Shown piece by piece: positions 47,710 through 56,738 of a DNA stretch of 64,000 nucleotides. Every line of letters begins with the position of its first letter. The stretch's first letter is position 1. This DNA comes from RGIG8767 sp964386235. Lineage in GTDB: Bacteria; Bacillota; Clostridia; Lachnospirales; Lachnospiraceae. The notes below the pieces were generated by a model. That model was not told the origin of the DNA and searched no databases. It was given only the letters and a program-made list of their open reading frames with translations. The stretch covers positions 1 to 64,000 of the forward strand of contig CAYLSH010000001.1 in assembly GCA_964386235.1 (NCBI GenBank), read 5' to 3'. Both the position numbers and the translations under genes were made by a program.

Positions 47710-49817
47710 CACATCTTCCTCCAGTAAATCTGGATTGTATCGCCATTTTGAATTTCTTCCATATAGTTGGCATCGTGACCGTTCACCAGTGTAACAATGG
47801 ATCCCTGCGGTTTGGAAAGATCAAATTCAATAAAATTAAAAACATCCACAAAAACATATCCGGCTTTACCCGTCATGGTTACGGCTCTTCCGTTTACCAC
47901 CACCACGATGGTTTTCGGTTCTTCTATGATTTCTTCTGCCTTTTCTTCCGTTTCTTTTTGCACAGGATCATTCGTTGCGGAATCCTCTTTTGGACTTTCC
48001 TGCGTTTTTGTCTTTTCTTCTTTTTGCGGTTCCTGTACTTTTTCTTCTTTTGTACTATCTTTTACTTTCCAAAGCACTTCAAAGTTTTCATATACTTTGG
48101 TATCTCCTACGGCTTCGCGGTTATTTACCATCCATACATTATTCTCATCTGCCGGAATGTCCATAAAGGTACGGATCTGCTCCACCGTCGCATAATCCAA
48201 AAATTCTATGGCGTCCCCTTCTGCGATCTCATACTCATCCGTGATAACATTGCTATTTACTAACGGATATTTTGGTATCGTCACCCTGGCACCGTTTACC
48301 ACAATATCCATCCGGGATTTGTATTCCGGAAGGTTTTTAAGCAACATTTTTCCCGGTGTTCCGCCGGTGGATTCCTGTACCTTTATAATATCATTTTCCT
48401 TGATCGGTGTATGCAGATTGGCGGGCTCCCCATTTACTAAAATGACTGCTGCCTCTCCCATATCGCCCCGTACAAAGCGTTCTTTTCCGTTAACCGTAAA
48501 AGTAAGCTGTCTGCCACTCTTAGGGAACAGATCGGCGGACGGGTAATCATTCTGCATCGCCGCATCCATAACCGTTAACTTGTTATTATTATATAATTTT
48601 ACCGTCTCGTCATTGAAACTTACATAGATAAAATTATGGTTTTCTTTGTAATAATCCAGGCAGATACCAATCGGCGTAACCAAAAGGGAGTTCTGCTCCA
48701 TTTCCGTATCTTCGAAGATAATGCTCTGCATAACTTCTTTTCCGCGGATCGCCACGCGTTCCGGCGCAAGATCCAGTTTTTTAGCAAGGGAAGCCGTATA
48801 TCCCGGAATCTTTCCGCCACCGCCAACTACAAAAACAGCACCGACGGATTTACCACCATTTAATTCTAAGATCTTGGATGCTACTTCCTCCGTCATCCTG
48901 TCAACCAGTGGCTCTAAAAGTGCTTCCACTTCCCTGCTGTCGATCTTTTGTTCCAGTCCCATAATGTCATGGTATGTTACCACTTCCATTTCTCCCGCAT
49001 CTCTTTTAATCTGTTCAGCGGTGTTAAAATCCACCATGCAATGAAGGGCGATCGGTTCCGTAAGAGAATCTCCCGCGGTCGGAATCATACCAAATGCCGT
49101 AATCGTACCTTCCTTGGTAATGGAAATATCGCTGGTTCCGGCTCCGACATCCACCAGTCCGATATTTAACAGTCGGAATTTTTCAGGAATTGCCAGTTCA
49201 ATCGCCGCAATTGGCTCCAATGTAAGACTAGCCACACTCAGGCCGGCATGCTCCACTGCTTTGTACAGGCCATCCACTACATCATCCGGTAAAAAAGTAG
49301 CAATTACGTCTTCACTGATCTTCTTTGCTTTATGATCCAAAAGATTGCTCATTGGATAGTCATTCATATAATAGCGGACCACACTGCTTCCTACGCAATA
49401 AAAACGACTGTCGGAATCATTTTCTTTTAAGAATTGTTTGTAGGCTTCTTCCGTCGCTTTGGAATTCAGTGTCTGGATATCTTCCGAAGAAATTACATGT
49501 TCCGTTACAAATTCCATGTCCGTATGCACCTGTATCGTTTTTAACACACGGCCTGCGGCTGCGATACAGACCTTATCCAGTTTTTTGTCCAGTTTCAATT
49601 CCAGACGTTCCTTGACTTCACGTATGGTATTGCCCACACGTCCGATATCATGGATCTGTCCGTCCAACATGGCTCTTGTAGCGTGTTCTTTGCCGCACTG
49701 TGCCACCACAACAAATCGGTCATCGTCCTGACGGTAGCCCACGGTACCCACAATACTTCTGGTACCGATGTCCAGTCCAAATACTAATTGTCCGGGATAT
49801 TTCTTTACATTTTCCAC
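47709..49817 (-). CDS. FtsA-like actin-fold ATPase with long C-terminal tail
   Basis: A 702-residue protein. The first 430 residues are an actin-fold ATPase of the FtsA type: phosphate-1 FGLDIGTRSIVGTVGYRQ (about 13), SHS2-like insert region (about 85-175), phosphate-2 LVDVGAGTSDISI (about 222) and adenosine loop VFVVGGGGKIPGY (about 335). The tail (about 440-702) is not FtsA: it has three similar units resembling small beta-grasp folds, such as VNGEPANLHTPIKENDIIKV, VTDEYEIAEGDAIEFLDY-type and VNGHDANYMEEIQNGDTIQI, interrupted by a Lys/Glu-rich low-complexity linker (about 590-640). The C-terminal amphipathic helix of true FtsA is absent. The start is GTG with GGGGG ahead, overlapping coaE by 13 nt. 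Role in division or envelope work is inference. Confidence 0.8.
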   Translation of the reverse strand: MENVKKYPGQLVFGLDIGTRSIVGTVGYRQDDDRFVVVAQCGKEHATRAMLDGQIHDIGRVGNTIREVKERLELKLDKKLDKVCIAAAGRVLKTIQVHTDMEFVTEHVISSEDIQTLNSKATEEAYKQFLKENDSDSRFYCVGSSVVRYYMNDYPMSNLLDHKAKKISEDVIATFLPDDVVDGLYKAVEHAGLSVASLTLEPIAAIELAIPEKFRLLNIGLVDVGAGTSDISITKEGTITAFGMIPTAGDSLTEPIALHCMVDFNTAEQIKRDAGEMEVVTYHDIMGLEQKIDSREVEALLEPLVDRMTEEVASKILELNGGKSVGAVFVVGGGGKIPGYTASLAKKLDLAPERVAIRGKEVMQSIIFEDTEMEQNSLLVTPIGICLDYYKENHNFIYVSFNDETVKLYNNNKLTVMDAAMQNDYPSADLFPKSGRQLTFTVNGKERFVRGDMGEAAVILVNGEPANLHTPIKENDIIKVQESTGGTPGKMLLKNLPEYKSRMDIVVNGARVTIPKYPLVNSNVITDEYEIAEGDAIEFLDYATVEQIRTFMDIPADENNVWMVNNREAVGDTKVYENFEVLWKVKDSTKEEKVQEPQKEEKTKTQESPKEDSATNDPVQKETEEKAEEIIEEPKTIVVVVNGRAVTMTGKAGYVFVDVFNFIEFDLSKPQGSIVTLVNGHDANYMEEIQNGDTIQIYWRKM

Positions 49818-50410
49818 AGTTTGTCCCCCAAAATCTCGTCAATCTGTTTTACAGTCCTGTCAAATTCGCCGCTGTTATCGATCACAACCTGACAGTGCTT
49901 TCTAAATTCATCCTCTGTTAACTGCCCTTTCATGATGCTTGTTATCTTTTCATCACTGTAATGGCGGTTCTGTAAGAGACGATTTCTTCGTATCTGCTCA
50001 TCGGCATAAATATACCACATTTCATCCATATGGGATACATATCCGCCTTCGATCAGGAGTGCCGCCTCCACAAAAAAGAAATCCAGCCAATCCCTTTCCT
50101 TCTCTTTTTGGATCTGCGACAAAATATACTCTTTGACCGCAGGATGTATAATGGCATTTACCTTTTCCAAAAGTTGCTTGTCGGAAAAGATCTTCTCTGC
50201 CATCTTATCTTTGATAATAAATCCATCCGTATCCAGTATATCATTTCCAAGCAGTTCTACCAACTGATTATAACAGATTTTGCCGGGAAGTTTCACCTCA
50301 TTTCCCACATCATCTGCTAAAATCATGCGGCATTTGCAATGCTCCTTTATATAAGCTAACACCCTGGACTTTCCGGCCCCGATGCCGCCCGTAATGCCGA
50401 TTACCTTCAT
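49805..50410 (-). CDS. coaE: Dephospho-CoA kinase
   Basis: A 201-residue kinase performing the last step of coenzyme A synthesis. The P-loop GITGGIGAGKSRVLAYI opens the protein; ILADDVGNEVKLPG (about 34), INAIIHPAVKEYI (about 87) and the lid RRNRLLQNRHYSDEKI (about 138) follow. AAGGAG precedes the ATG, 33 nt after polA, which is its usual neighbour. Confidence 0.97.
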   Translation of the reverse strand: MKVIGITGGIGAGKSRVLAYIKEHCKCRMILADDVGNEVKLPGKICYNQLVELLGNDILDTDGFIIKDKMAEKIFSDKQLLEKVNAIIHPAVKEYILSQIQKEKERDWLDFFFVEAALLIEGGYVSHMDEMWYIYADEQIRRNRLLQNRHYSDEKITSIMKGQLTEDEFRKHCQVVIDNSGEFDRTVKQIDEILGDKLWKM

Positions 50411-50443
50411 ACGAATCTCCTTATAGTACTTCTTTTCTTACTA

Positions 50444-53083
50444 CTATTTGGCTTCATACCAGTTATTTCCCACATGCACATCCACTTCGAGTGTTACGGA
50501 CAGATCCGCTGCTTCCTTCATGCCTTTTTCCAATATGCCAAGCACCTGTGCCTCTTCTTCTTTTGCTACTTCAAGAAGCAGTTCATCATGCACCTGAATC
50601 AGCACGCGGCTCTTTAGGTTCTGTGCTTTTAATTCTTTATAGACCCTTAACATGGCAATTTTCATAATATCCGCTGCCGATCCCTGAATCGGTGCATTCA
50701 TGGCAACCCTCTTTCCAAAGGATCTTTGCATAAAATTACTGCTCATGATCTCCGGAAGCGGACGTTTCCTTGCAAACATGGTCGTCACATAACCATCTTT
50801 TTCCGCATTTTCTACCGTGGTATCCAAAAATTCTTTTACTTTTGGATACTGGGTAAAATAAGACTGGATATAGCCCTCTGCCTCTTTTTTGTTAATACTT
50901 AAGTCCTGACTCAGTCCAAAAGAACTGATGCCATAAACGATTCCAAAGTTCACTGCTTTGGCATTTCTTCTCTGAAGATTGGTTACTTCATCAAGCGGGG
51001 TATGGAATACCTTGGATGCCGTGATACGATGGATATCCGCATCCTGTTTATACGCCTCGATCAACTGTTCATCCCCCGACATATGGGCTAAGAGCCGCAA
51101 TTCAATCTGGGAATAATCCGCATCCATAAACACATATCCCTCTTTGGGAATAAAGGCTTTTCGGATTCTTCGTCCTAATTCCATACGCATGGGGATATTC
51201 TGTAAATTCGGATCCGTGGAACTGATCCTTCCCGTTGCCGTTACCGTCTGCTTAAATGTAGTATGGATCCTTCCATCCGGCGCAATGCACTGAAGTAAAC
51301 CATCCGCATACGTGGATTTTAATTTTGCCAGCGTACGGTATTCCAAAATATCAGCTACGATCGGATACTCTTCTGCCAGTTTTTCCAATACATCCGCAGC
51401 CGTAGAATAGCCGGATTTGGTTTTTTTGCTGCCGGGCAGTCCCAATTTCCCAAATAAGATCTCCCCTAACTGTTTGGGAGAATTTAAGTTAAATTCTTCT
51501 CCCGCTGCTTCGTAAACCTTTTTTTGCAGTTCCTCAATCCGGTCAACCAGGGATTCTCCGTAGCGCACCAGTTCATCCCGGTCCACTAAGACGCCTTCTT
51601 TTTCCATGTCAAATAACACTTCCGAAAGCGGCATTTCCAGTTCCCGGTACAGTTTCTCCATACCTTCTTCCTTTAAACGCGCAAGAACCGGCTCGTATGC
51701 GCTAAACAGCACATGCCCGAGTGTTGCGCCGTAAGCTAAAAAATCTTCCTTCTTTTCTTCTGCCGCCTGCAAAAGGGATTGTTTGCCAAAATACTGCTCC
51801 CGTTCCCGAATCGGAATATCCAGATATTCCCTTGCAAGATCTTCTATAAAATAATCATTTTTTACCGGATTTAACAGATACATTCCGATCTTTAAATCAT
51901 GCATCTGCCGGTAAGCATCCAACCCAATATGGGAATACAGATTCTTGATCCCAAATGTAATGCAGTCTGCCTCCTTTGCCATTTTTCTTACCTTGTCGAT
52001 AAGATATTCCCGGCTTAAAAACCCTTCCGGTAAAATTACATAACTGTTTTCTTTGTCAAAAGCTAAGACAAGTGCTGCAAAAGAATCGCCTTTATCCTGT
52101 AAAAACAGGCACGCCGCCTTCCCTGCTTCTTCTGCATTTGTAAATATGCTTTCACAGTCCGGCAGTCCTGTAACAAGAATTTTTGAAAAATCCATCTCTT
52201 TTTCTTCTGCATTTTCCTTTGAAAAACGCAGTAAAAGATTCTTAAATTCTAATTTCCGGAACAGCGCATAGGCTTCCTTCGTATAAAAATCCCCGATCAC
52301 CATGTCCGCAAAGGAAACGTCCAGCTCACAGTCCGTCTTGATCGTGGCAAGAGCCTTGCTTAAATCCGCCAGTTCCCGGTTTTCCATCAAAGACTCCTTA
52401 ATGCTCTTTTTGGAGATTTCTTCAATGTGCTCGTAAATGCCGTCTATGGATGCATAGGTAGTCATCAGGCTGATCGCTGTCTTTTCTCCCACTTTGGGAA
52501 CACCCGGAATATTGTCCGCCGTATCTCCCATCAGCGCCTTTAATTCGATAAACTGAAGGGGTGTAACCTGATATTTCTCCAAAACATCCTTTGCATAATA
52601 ATCTTCTGTTTCGGTTCTTCCACCCTTCGTTTTGGGAATGCGTATCTTTATATGCTCCGAAGCAATCTGCAAAAGATCCCTGTCTCCTGATACCAGTGTC
52701 ACTTCTTTTCCGTCCGCTTCCGCTCTTTTAGCAAGGGTTCCTAAAATATCGTCCGCCTCATAGCCGCCTTTTTTAACCACCGCAATCTTCATGGCAGCTA
52801 ACACATCCTGAAGTACGCCAACCTGCTGACGCAGTTCCTCCGGCATCGGCTTACGGGTTCCTTTGTACGGTTCATACATTTTATGGCGGAAAGTCGGCTC
52901 CTTAACATCAAAAGCCACACAAAGATATCCCGGTTTTTCTTCTTCCAGTATCTTAAACAGGATGTTTAAGAAACCATATATGCCATTTGTATGAAGACCT
53001 TCTGCATTGGTCAGATCCGGGACCCCGTAAAAGGCCCGGTTTAAGATGCTGTGTCCGTCGATCAGTACCAGTTTCTCACTCAT
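50444..53083 (-). CDS. polA: DNA polymerase I
   Basis: An 879-residue family A polymerase for repair and Okazaki-fragment processing. The N-terminal 5'-3' exonuclease (about 1-290) has LVLIDGHSILNRAFYG and VSGDRDLLQIAS. The middle 3'-5' exonuclease-like domain (about 310-470) has lost the usual Asp/Glu metal ligands, as in Bacillus Pol I, so proofreading is unlikely. The polymerase domain (about 480-879) has FMDADYSQIELRLLAHMSGD, RRNAKAVNFGIVYGISSFGL and LIQVHDELLLEVA. AAGG precedes the ATG. Confidence 0.97.
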   Translation of the reverse strand: MSEKLVLIDGHSILNRAFYGVPDLTNAEGLHTNGIYGFLNILFKILEEEKPGYLCVAFDVKEPTFRHKMYEPYKGTRKPMPEELRQQVGVLQDVLAAMKIAVVKKGGYEADDILGTLAKRAEADGKEVTLVSGDRDLLQIASEHIKIRIPKTKGGRTETEDYYAKDVLEKYQVTPLQFIELKALMGDTADNIPGVPKVGEKTAISLMTTYASIDGIYEHIEEISKKSIKESLMENRELADLSKALATIKTDCELDVSFADMVIGDFYTKEAYALFRKLEFKNLLLRFSKENAEEKEMDFSKILVTGLPDCESIFTNAEEAGKAACLFLQDKGDSFAALVLAFDKENSYVILPEGFLSREYLIDKVRKMAKEADCITFGIKNLYSHIGLDAYRQMHDLKIGMYLLNPVKNDYFIEDLAREYLDIPIREREQYFGKQSLLQAAEEKKEDFLAYGATLGHVLFSAYEPVLARLKEEGMEKLYRELEMPLSEVLFDMEKEGVLVDRDELVRYGESLVDRIEELQKKVYEAAGEEFNLNSPKQLGEILFGKLGLPGSKKTKSGYSTAADVLEKLAEEYPIVADILEYRTLAKLKSTYADGLLQCIAPDGRIHTTFKQTVTATGRISSTDPNLQNIPMRMELGRRIRKAFIPKEGYVFMDADYSQIELRLLAHMSGDEQLIEAYKQDADIHRITASKVFHTPLDEVTNLQRRNAKAVNFGIVYGISSFGLSQDLSINKKEAEGYIQSYFTQYPKVKEFLDTTVENAEKDGYVTTMFARKRPLPEIMSSNFMQRSFGKRVAMNAPIQGSAADIMKIAMLRVYKELKAQNLKSRVLIQVHDELLLEVAKEEEAQVLGILEKGMKEAADLSVTLEVDVHVGNNWYEAK

Positions 53084-53110
53084 TCTAATATTACCTTCTA
53101 TCTCAAAACA

Positions 53111-53437
53111 TTACCGGTTCATAAATACCAAAATCAAAATAAAAATAACCGCCAGAATTGCCAAAAACTCCATGGAATAAATCACAATCGAACCCAGACG
53201 CTGCTTTTTGATTGTCCTATACGACTCCTCGATCATTACATCCAGATCACGGCTCAAATCAAAACTGCCGCCTTCTTCCAGACGCGCCATTCCTTCTTTG
53301 ACCAGATACTGAATGCTCATCTCCTCCCTGCACTCTGAACATTCCCGGATATGATCTAAAAACCGTTCTTCTTTTTTTCCATGAAGTTCATCATCCAAAA
53401 ATGGCGTGATATTGCGTTGTGCTTCCTTACAATCCAT
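53111..53437 (-). CDS. Small membrane protein with anti-sigma-type zinc finger
   Basis: A 108-residue protein. The N-terminal zf-HC2-like motif is MDCKEAQRNITPFLDDELHG with HIRECSECREEM, i.e. the His-x3-Cys-x2-Cys zinc group of ZAS anti-sigma factors. A middle basic/acidic linker is followed by one C-terminal membrane segment (about 83-105: YSMEFLAILAVIFILILVFM). I trimmed the start to 53437, where AGGCAGG lies ahead. No sigma factor gene is adjacent; polA follows 27 nt downstream and aspS lies upstream. It may be an orphan anti-sigma factor or another membrane-anchored zinc protein. Confidence 0.75.
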   Translation of the reverse strand: MDCKEAQRNITPFLDDELHGKKEERFLDHIRECSECREEMSIQYLVKEGMARLEEGGSFDLSRDLDVMIEESYRTIKKQRLGSIVIYSMEFLAILAVIFILILVFMNR

Positions 53438-53541
53438 TTTTCCTGCCTTTCTGCATTTACAGATAGCAAAAGAGCCAAATCCCATAACACATACCCTTAC
53501 TACGTTTTATGGAATCTGGTCCTTTATTATGCAACAACAGA

Positions 53542-55350
53542 TTATTCTGCCGGCTTATCCTGTTCCTCCGGTACATTTACCGTAATACACAATTCTTCCA
53601 ACTGCTTTTGCGGAATCACATTGGGAGCCTGTGTCATCAGACAGGAAGCGTCTTTTACCTTCGGGAATGCAATGACTTCACGGATGGACTCTGCTTTTAC
53701 TAAAAGCATAACCAGTCTGTCCAGACCGTAAGCAAGTCCTGCGTGAGGCGGCACTCCGTATTTGAAGGCATCCAGTAAAAAGCCGAAACGTTCCTGAGCG
53801 ACTTCCGGATCCAGACCCAATACTTCAAACATCTTTTCCTGAATATCTGCCTGATGGATACGCACACTTCCTCCACCAAGTTCCACACCGTTTAATACAA
53901 TATCATATGCTTTTGCACGCACTCTTCCCGGATCAGAATCAATATACTGCCAGTCTTCTTCCATCGGCATGGTGAAAGGATGGTGCATTGCTACAAAACG
54001 CTCTTCTTCGTCACTATACTCTAAGAGCGGGAATTCCGTAATCCATAAGAAATTAAACTTGTCATTGTCCACTAATGCAAGCTGTTTTGCCAGTTCTAAA
54101 CGAAGCGCACCCAGAACACTCCATACGATCTTGTTCTTGTCCGCTGCAAATAATAACAGATCGCCCGGTTTACCGTCCATCTTGGTAACCAGCGCCTGTA
54201 ACTCTTCTTCTGTCATGAATTTGGCAAAAGAAGATTTGTAAGTGCCATCCGGCATACAGCACAGATAAGCAAGTCCCTTTGCCCCACATCCTTTTGCAAG
54301 ATCCACTAAAGCATCAATCTTTTTACGTGGCATTTCTGCCTGTCCCTTTACGTTGATACCGCGCACGGAACCACCATTTTCCAATGCTCCCGTAAACACA
54401 CCAAATCCGCATCCGGCCACGGTTTCGGATACATCTTTAAGTTCCATTCCAAAGCGGGTATCCGGCTTATCCGAACCAAATCGATCCATAGCCTCCTGCC
54501 ATGTCATACGGGGAAGCGGCAGTTGTACATCCAGACCGATTGCTTCTTTACAGATATGCTGGATCAGTCTCTCGTTGACTTCCATAACATCTTCTTCGTC
54601 TACAAAAGAAAGTTCCATATCCACCTGCGTAAATTCCGGCTGTCTGTCCGCACGAAGATCTTCATCTCTAAAACATCTTGCAATCTGGATATAACGGTCG
54701 TAACCGGAACACATTAAAAGCTGTTTATACAACTGCGGAGACTGGGGAAGCGTATAGAAATTGCCCGGATGCACACGGCTTGGCACCACATATTCTCTTG
54801 CACCTTCCGGTGTTGCTTTTCCCAGCATCGGAGTCTCGATCTCAATAAAGCCTTCCTTTGCCATAAATGCGCGGATTTCACTTGTGATCTTGCTTCTTAA
54901 CATGATATTACGCTGTAAATCCGGTCTTCTCAAATCCAGATAACGGTGTTTTAAACGCAGTTCTTCCTTGGTCTTGGAATCCTCTTCTACGGGGAAAGGA
55001 GGCGTCTCTGCTTCTGCTAATATGCGAATGGACTCAGCACGCACCTCAATCTTTCCGGTTGCTAAATTCTCATTTACGGCACCGGCTCTTGCCTCTACCA
55101 CACCTTCGACTGCAATTACAAACTCGCTGCGCAGACGGTATGCTTTTTCAAAGCCTTCCGCCCCCACGCATTCTTCTTCAAAAATAATCTGTAAGATACC
55201 GGAACGGTCACGAAGATCTACAAAGATGATGCCGCCTTTGTTACGCTGCTTTGCGACCCATCCCATTACCGTTACTTTCTGTCCAATATTGCTTTCGGAT
55301 AACTCCGCACATCGATGGGATCTTTTTAATCCCCTCATTGACTCTGCCAT
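53542..55350 (-). CDS. aspS: Aspartyl-tRNA synthetase
   Basis: A 602-residue bacterial-type class II synthetase. The N-terminal OB anticodon-binding domain (about 20-110) is followed by the catalytic domain with QSPQLYKQLLMCSGYDRY, motif 2 QIARCFRDEDLRADRQPEFT (about 215), the bacterial GAD insertion (about 290-415) and motif 3 AGLAYGLDRLVMLLV (about 555). It forms a two-gene unit with hisS (41 nt apart), the normal order. A GAGGTAAGG site precedes the ATG. Confidence 0.97.
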   Translation of the reverse strand: MAESMRGLKRSHRCAELSESNIGQKVTVMGWVAKQRNKGGIIFVDLRDRSGILQIIFEEECVGAEGFEKAYRLRSEFVIAVEGVVEARAGAVNENLATGKIEVRAESIRILAEAETPPFPVEEDSKTKEELRLKHRYLDLRRPDLQRNIMLRSKITSEIRAFMAKEGFIEIETPMLGKATPEGAREYVVPSRVHPGNFYTLPQSPQLYKQLLMCSGYDRYIQIARCFRDEDLRADRQPEFTQVDMELSFVDEEDVMEVNERLIQHICKEAIGLDVQLPLPRMTWQEAMDRFGSDKPDTRFGMELKDVSETVAGCGFGVFTGALENGGSVRGINVKGQAEMPRKKIDALVDLAKGCGAKGLAYLCCMPDGTYKSSFAKFMTEEELQALVTKMDGKPGDLLLFAADKNKIVWSVLGALRLELAKQLALVDNDKFNFLWITEFPLLEYSDEEERFVAMHHPFTMPMEEDWQYIDSDPGRVRAKAYDIVLNGVELGGGSVRIHQADIQEKMFEVLGLDPEVAQERFGFLLDAFKYGVPPHAGLAYGLDRLVMLLVKAESIREVIAFPKVKDASCLMTQAPNVIPQKQLEELCITVNVPEEQDKPAE

Positions 55351-55391
55351 TTTTCCTTACCTCTTATTCTATAGTTTGTCATCCATCCGTA

Positions 55392-56654
55392 TTATTTGAG
55401 CGGATTTTTGTAAAATTCTTTAAACTCTTCGTAGCCCTCATTCATAAGTTGTTCCTTCTGGAACTTTTTATTCTTGTTCATTCTGGCTACCAGAATCTGT
55501 TCACCGTTGTTGCGAGCCTGTTGTGCCTGTTTCATAACATCACAAAGGATGTCCGTACCCACACCTTTTTCGATCAGATATGCGGTCTTTTTCTTAGAAC
55601 CCGGAATCTGAAATCCGCTTTCTAATAAAAGCAATACGATTCTTTCAAATCCAATGGAAAAACCACATGCCGGCGCATCATTGCCCGTAAATTTACCGAC
55701 CATCTTATCATAGCGTCCGCCGCCTCCGCAGCTGCCGCCGAATTCCGGAATCGCAATCTCAAAGATCGTACCCGTATAATAACTCATACCGCGCACCAAT
55801 GTCGGGTCAAATACCATTTCAAACTGTGCATTCTTGCAGGCTTCCACGCTCTCAATAATCTGGGCTAAGTTATCCTTTATCTCTGCATCCAGACAATCTC
55901 CCAAAGTATCTGCCAGATAGGTAAGACCATCTTCTTTGTGTTCTTCCATTCCTTTAAACAGGGACAGGTACTTATCAATGCATTCCTGAGCAAAACCATT
56001 TGCCGCAAGATCCTCTGCCACGCCGTCCGGTCCGATCTTGTCCATCTTATCTAAAATGATAAATACCGTATCATAGGATTCTTCTGCAAAACCACTGTAC
56101 TGCGCCATTGCCTTTAAGATCCTTCTTTCATTGATGCGGATCTCAAAATTCTTAAACCCGAGTCTTCCCAGTGTCGTTGTGGTTGCCGTGATCAGTTCGA
56201 TCTCCGCCAGATTGGACGGTTCTCCCAAAATATCGATATCACACTGGTAAAACTGACGGTAACGTCCTCTCTGAGGACGGTCCGCACGCCACACCGGTCC
56301 AATCTGTAGTGCCTTAAAAGGCGACGGAAGATTGGCAGCATTGTTGGAATAAAAACGCACAAGCGGTACGGTCAGATCATAGCGCAGTCCGCTGTCTGTC
56401 AGATCTTCCTGACCCTTTGCCGTCTCTAAATTCAGTTTTTCTCCTCTTTTTAAGATCTTAAAGATCAGTTTTTCATTTTCACCACCCTGCTTATTGCTTA
56501 AATTCGCAATATTTTCCACGCATGGAGTCTCAATATTCGTAAATCCAAACTGTGCATAGGTTTCCTTGATCACACCGATCACATAATCCCTGATCTGCAT
56601 CTCTGCCGGCAATATATCTTTCATTCCGGTAACCGGTTTTTTACTCAATGCCAT
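55392..56654 (-). CDS. hisS: Histidyl-tRNA synthetase
   Basis: A 420-residue class II synthetase with motif 1 near residue 45-60, motif 2 QIGPVWRADRPQRGRYRQFY (about 116), the histidine-specific LVRGMSYYTGTIFEI (about 270) and GGGRYDKMVG (about 295), and a C-terminal anticodon-binding domain (about 340-418). The promoter lies only about 25 bp ahead, so there is no space for a T-box leader. Confidence 0.97.
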   Translation of the reverse strand: MALSKKPVTGMKDILPAEMQIRDYVIGVIKETYAQFGFTNIETPCVENIANLSNKQGGENEKLIFKILKRGEKLNLETAKGQEDLTDSGLRYDLTVPLVRFYSNNAANLPSPFKALQIGPVWRADRPQRGRYRQFYQCDIDILGEPSNLAEIELITATTTTLGRLGFKNFEIRINERRILKAMAQYSGFAEESYDTVFIILDKMDKIGPDGVAEDLAANGFAQECIDKYLSLFKGMEEHKEDGLTYLADTLGDCLDAEIKDNLAQIIESVEACKNAQFEMVFDPTLVRGMSYYTGTIFEIAIPEFGGSCGGGGRYDKMVGKFTGNDAPACGFSIGFERIVLLLLESGFQIPGSKKKTAYLIEKGVGTDILCDVMKQAQQARNNGEQILVARMNKNKKFQKEQLMNEGYEEFKEFYKNPLK

Positions 56655-56677
56655 TGTATCAGCCCTCTTTCCTCATT

Positions 56678-56706
56678 ATTATAAGCCACAATCTTATTTA
56701 TTTTAA
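56678..56706 (-). promoter_or_regulatory. Candidate promoter of hisS-aspS
   Basis: The minus strand has a -35 TTAAAA (56706-56701), a 17-bp spacer and a perfect -10 TATAAT (56683-56678), giving a leader of about 17 nt. Confidence 0.5.
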
Positions 56707-56738
56707 CAGAATACCCGGGAAATTAAAACAATATATTT

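Noticed and set aside
56655..56738. T-box leader ahead of hisS
   Set aside because: The gap is 84 bp and contains the promoter close to the start codon; no T-box sequence is visible.
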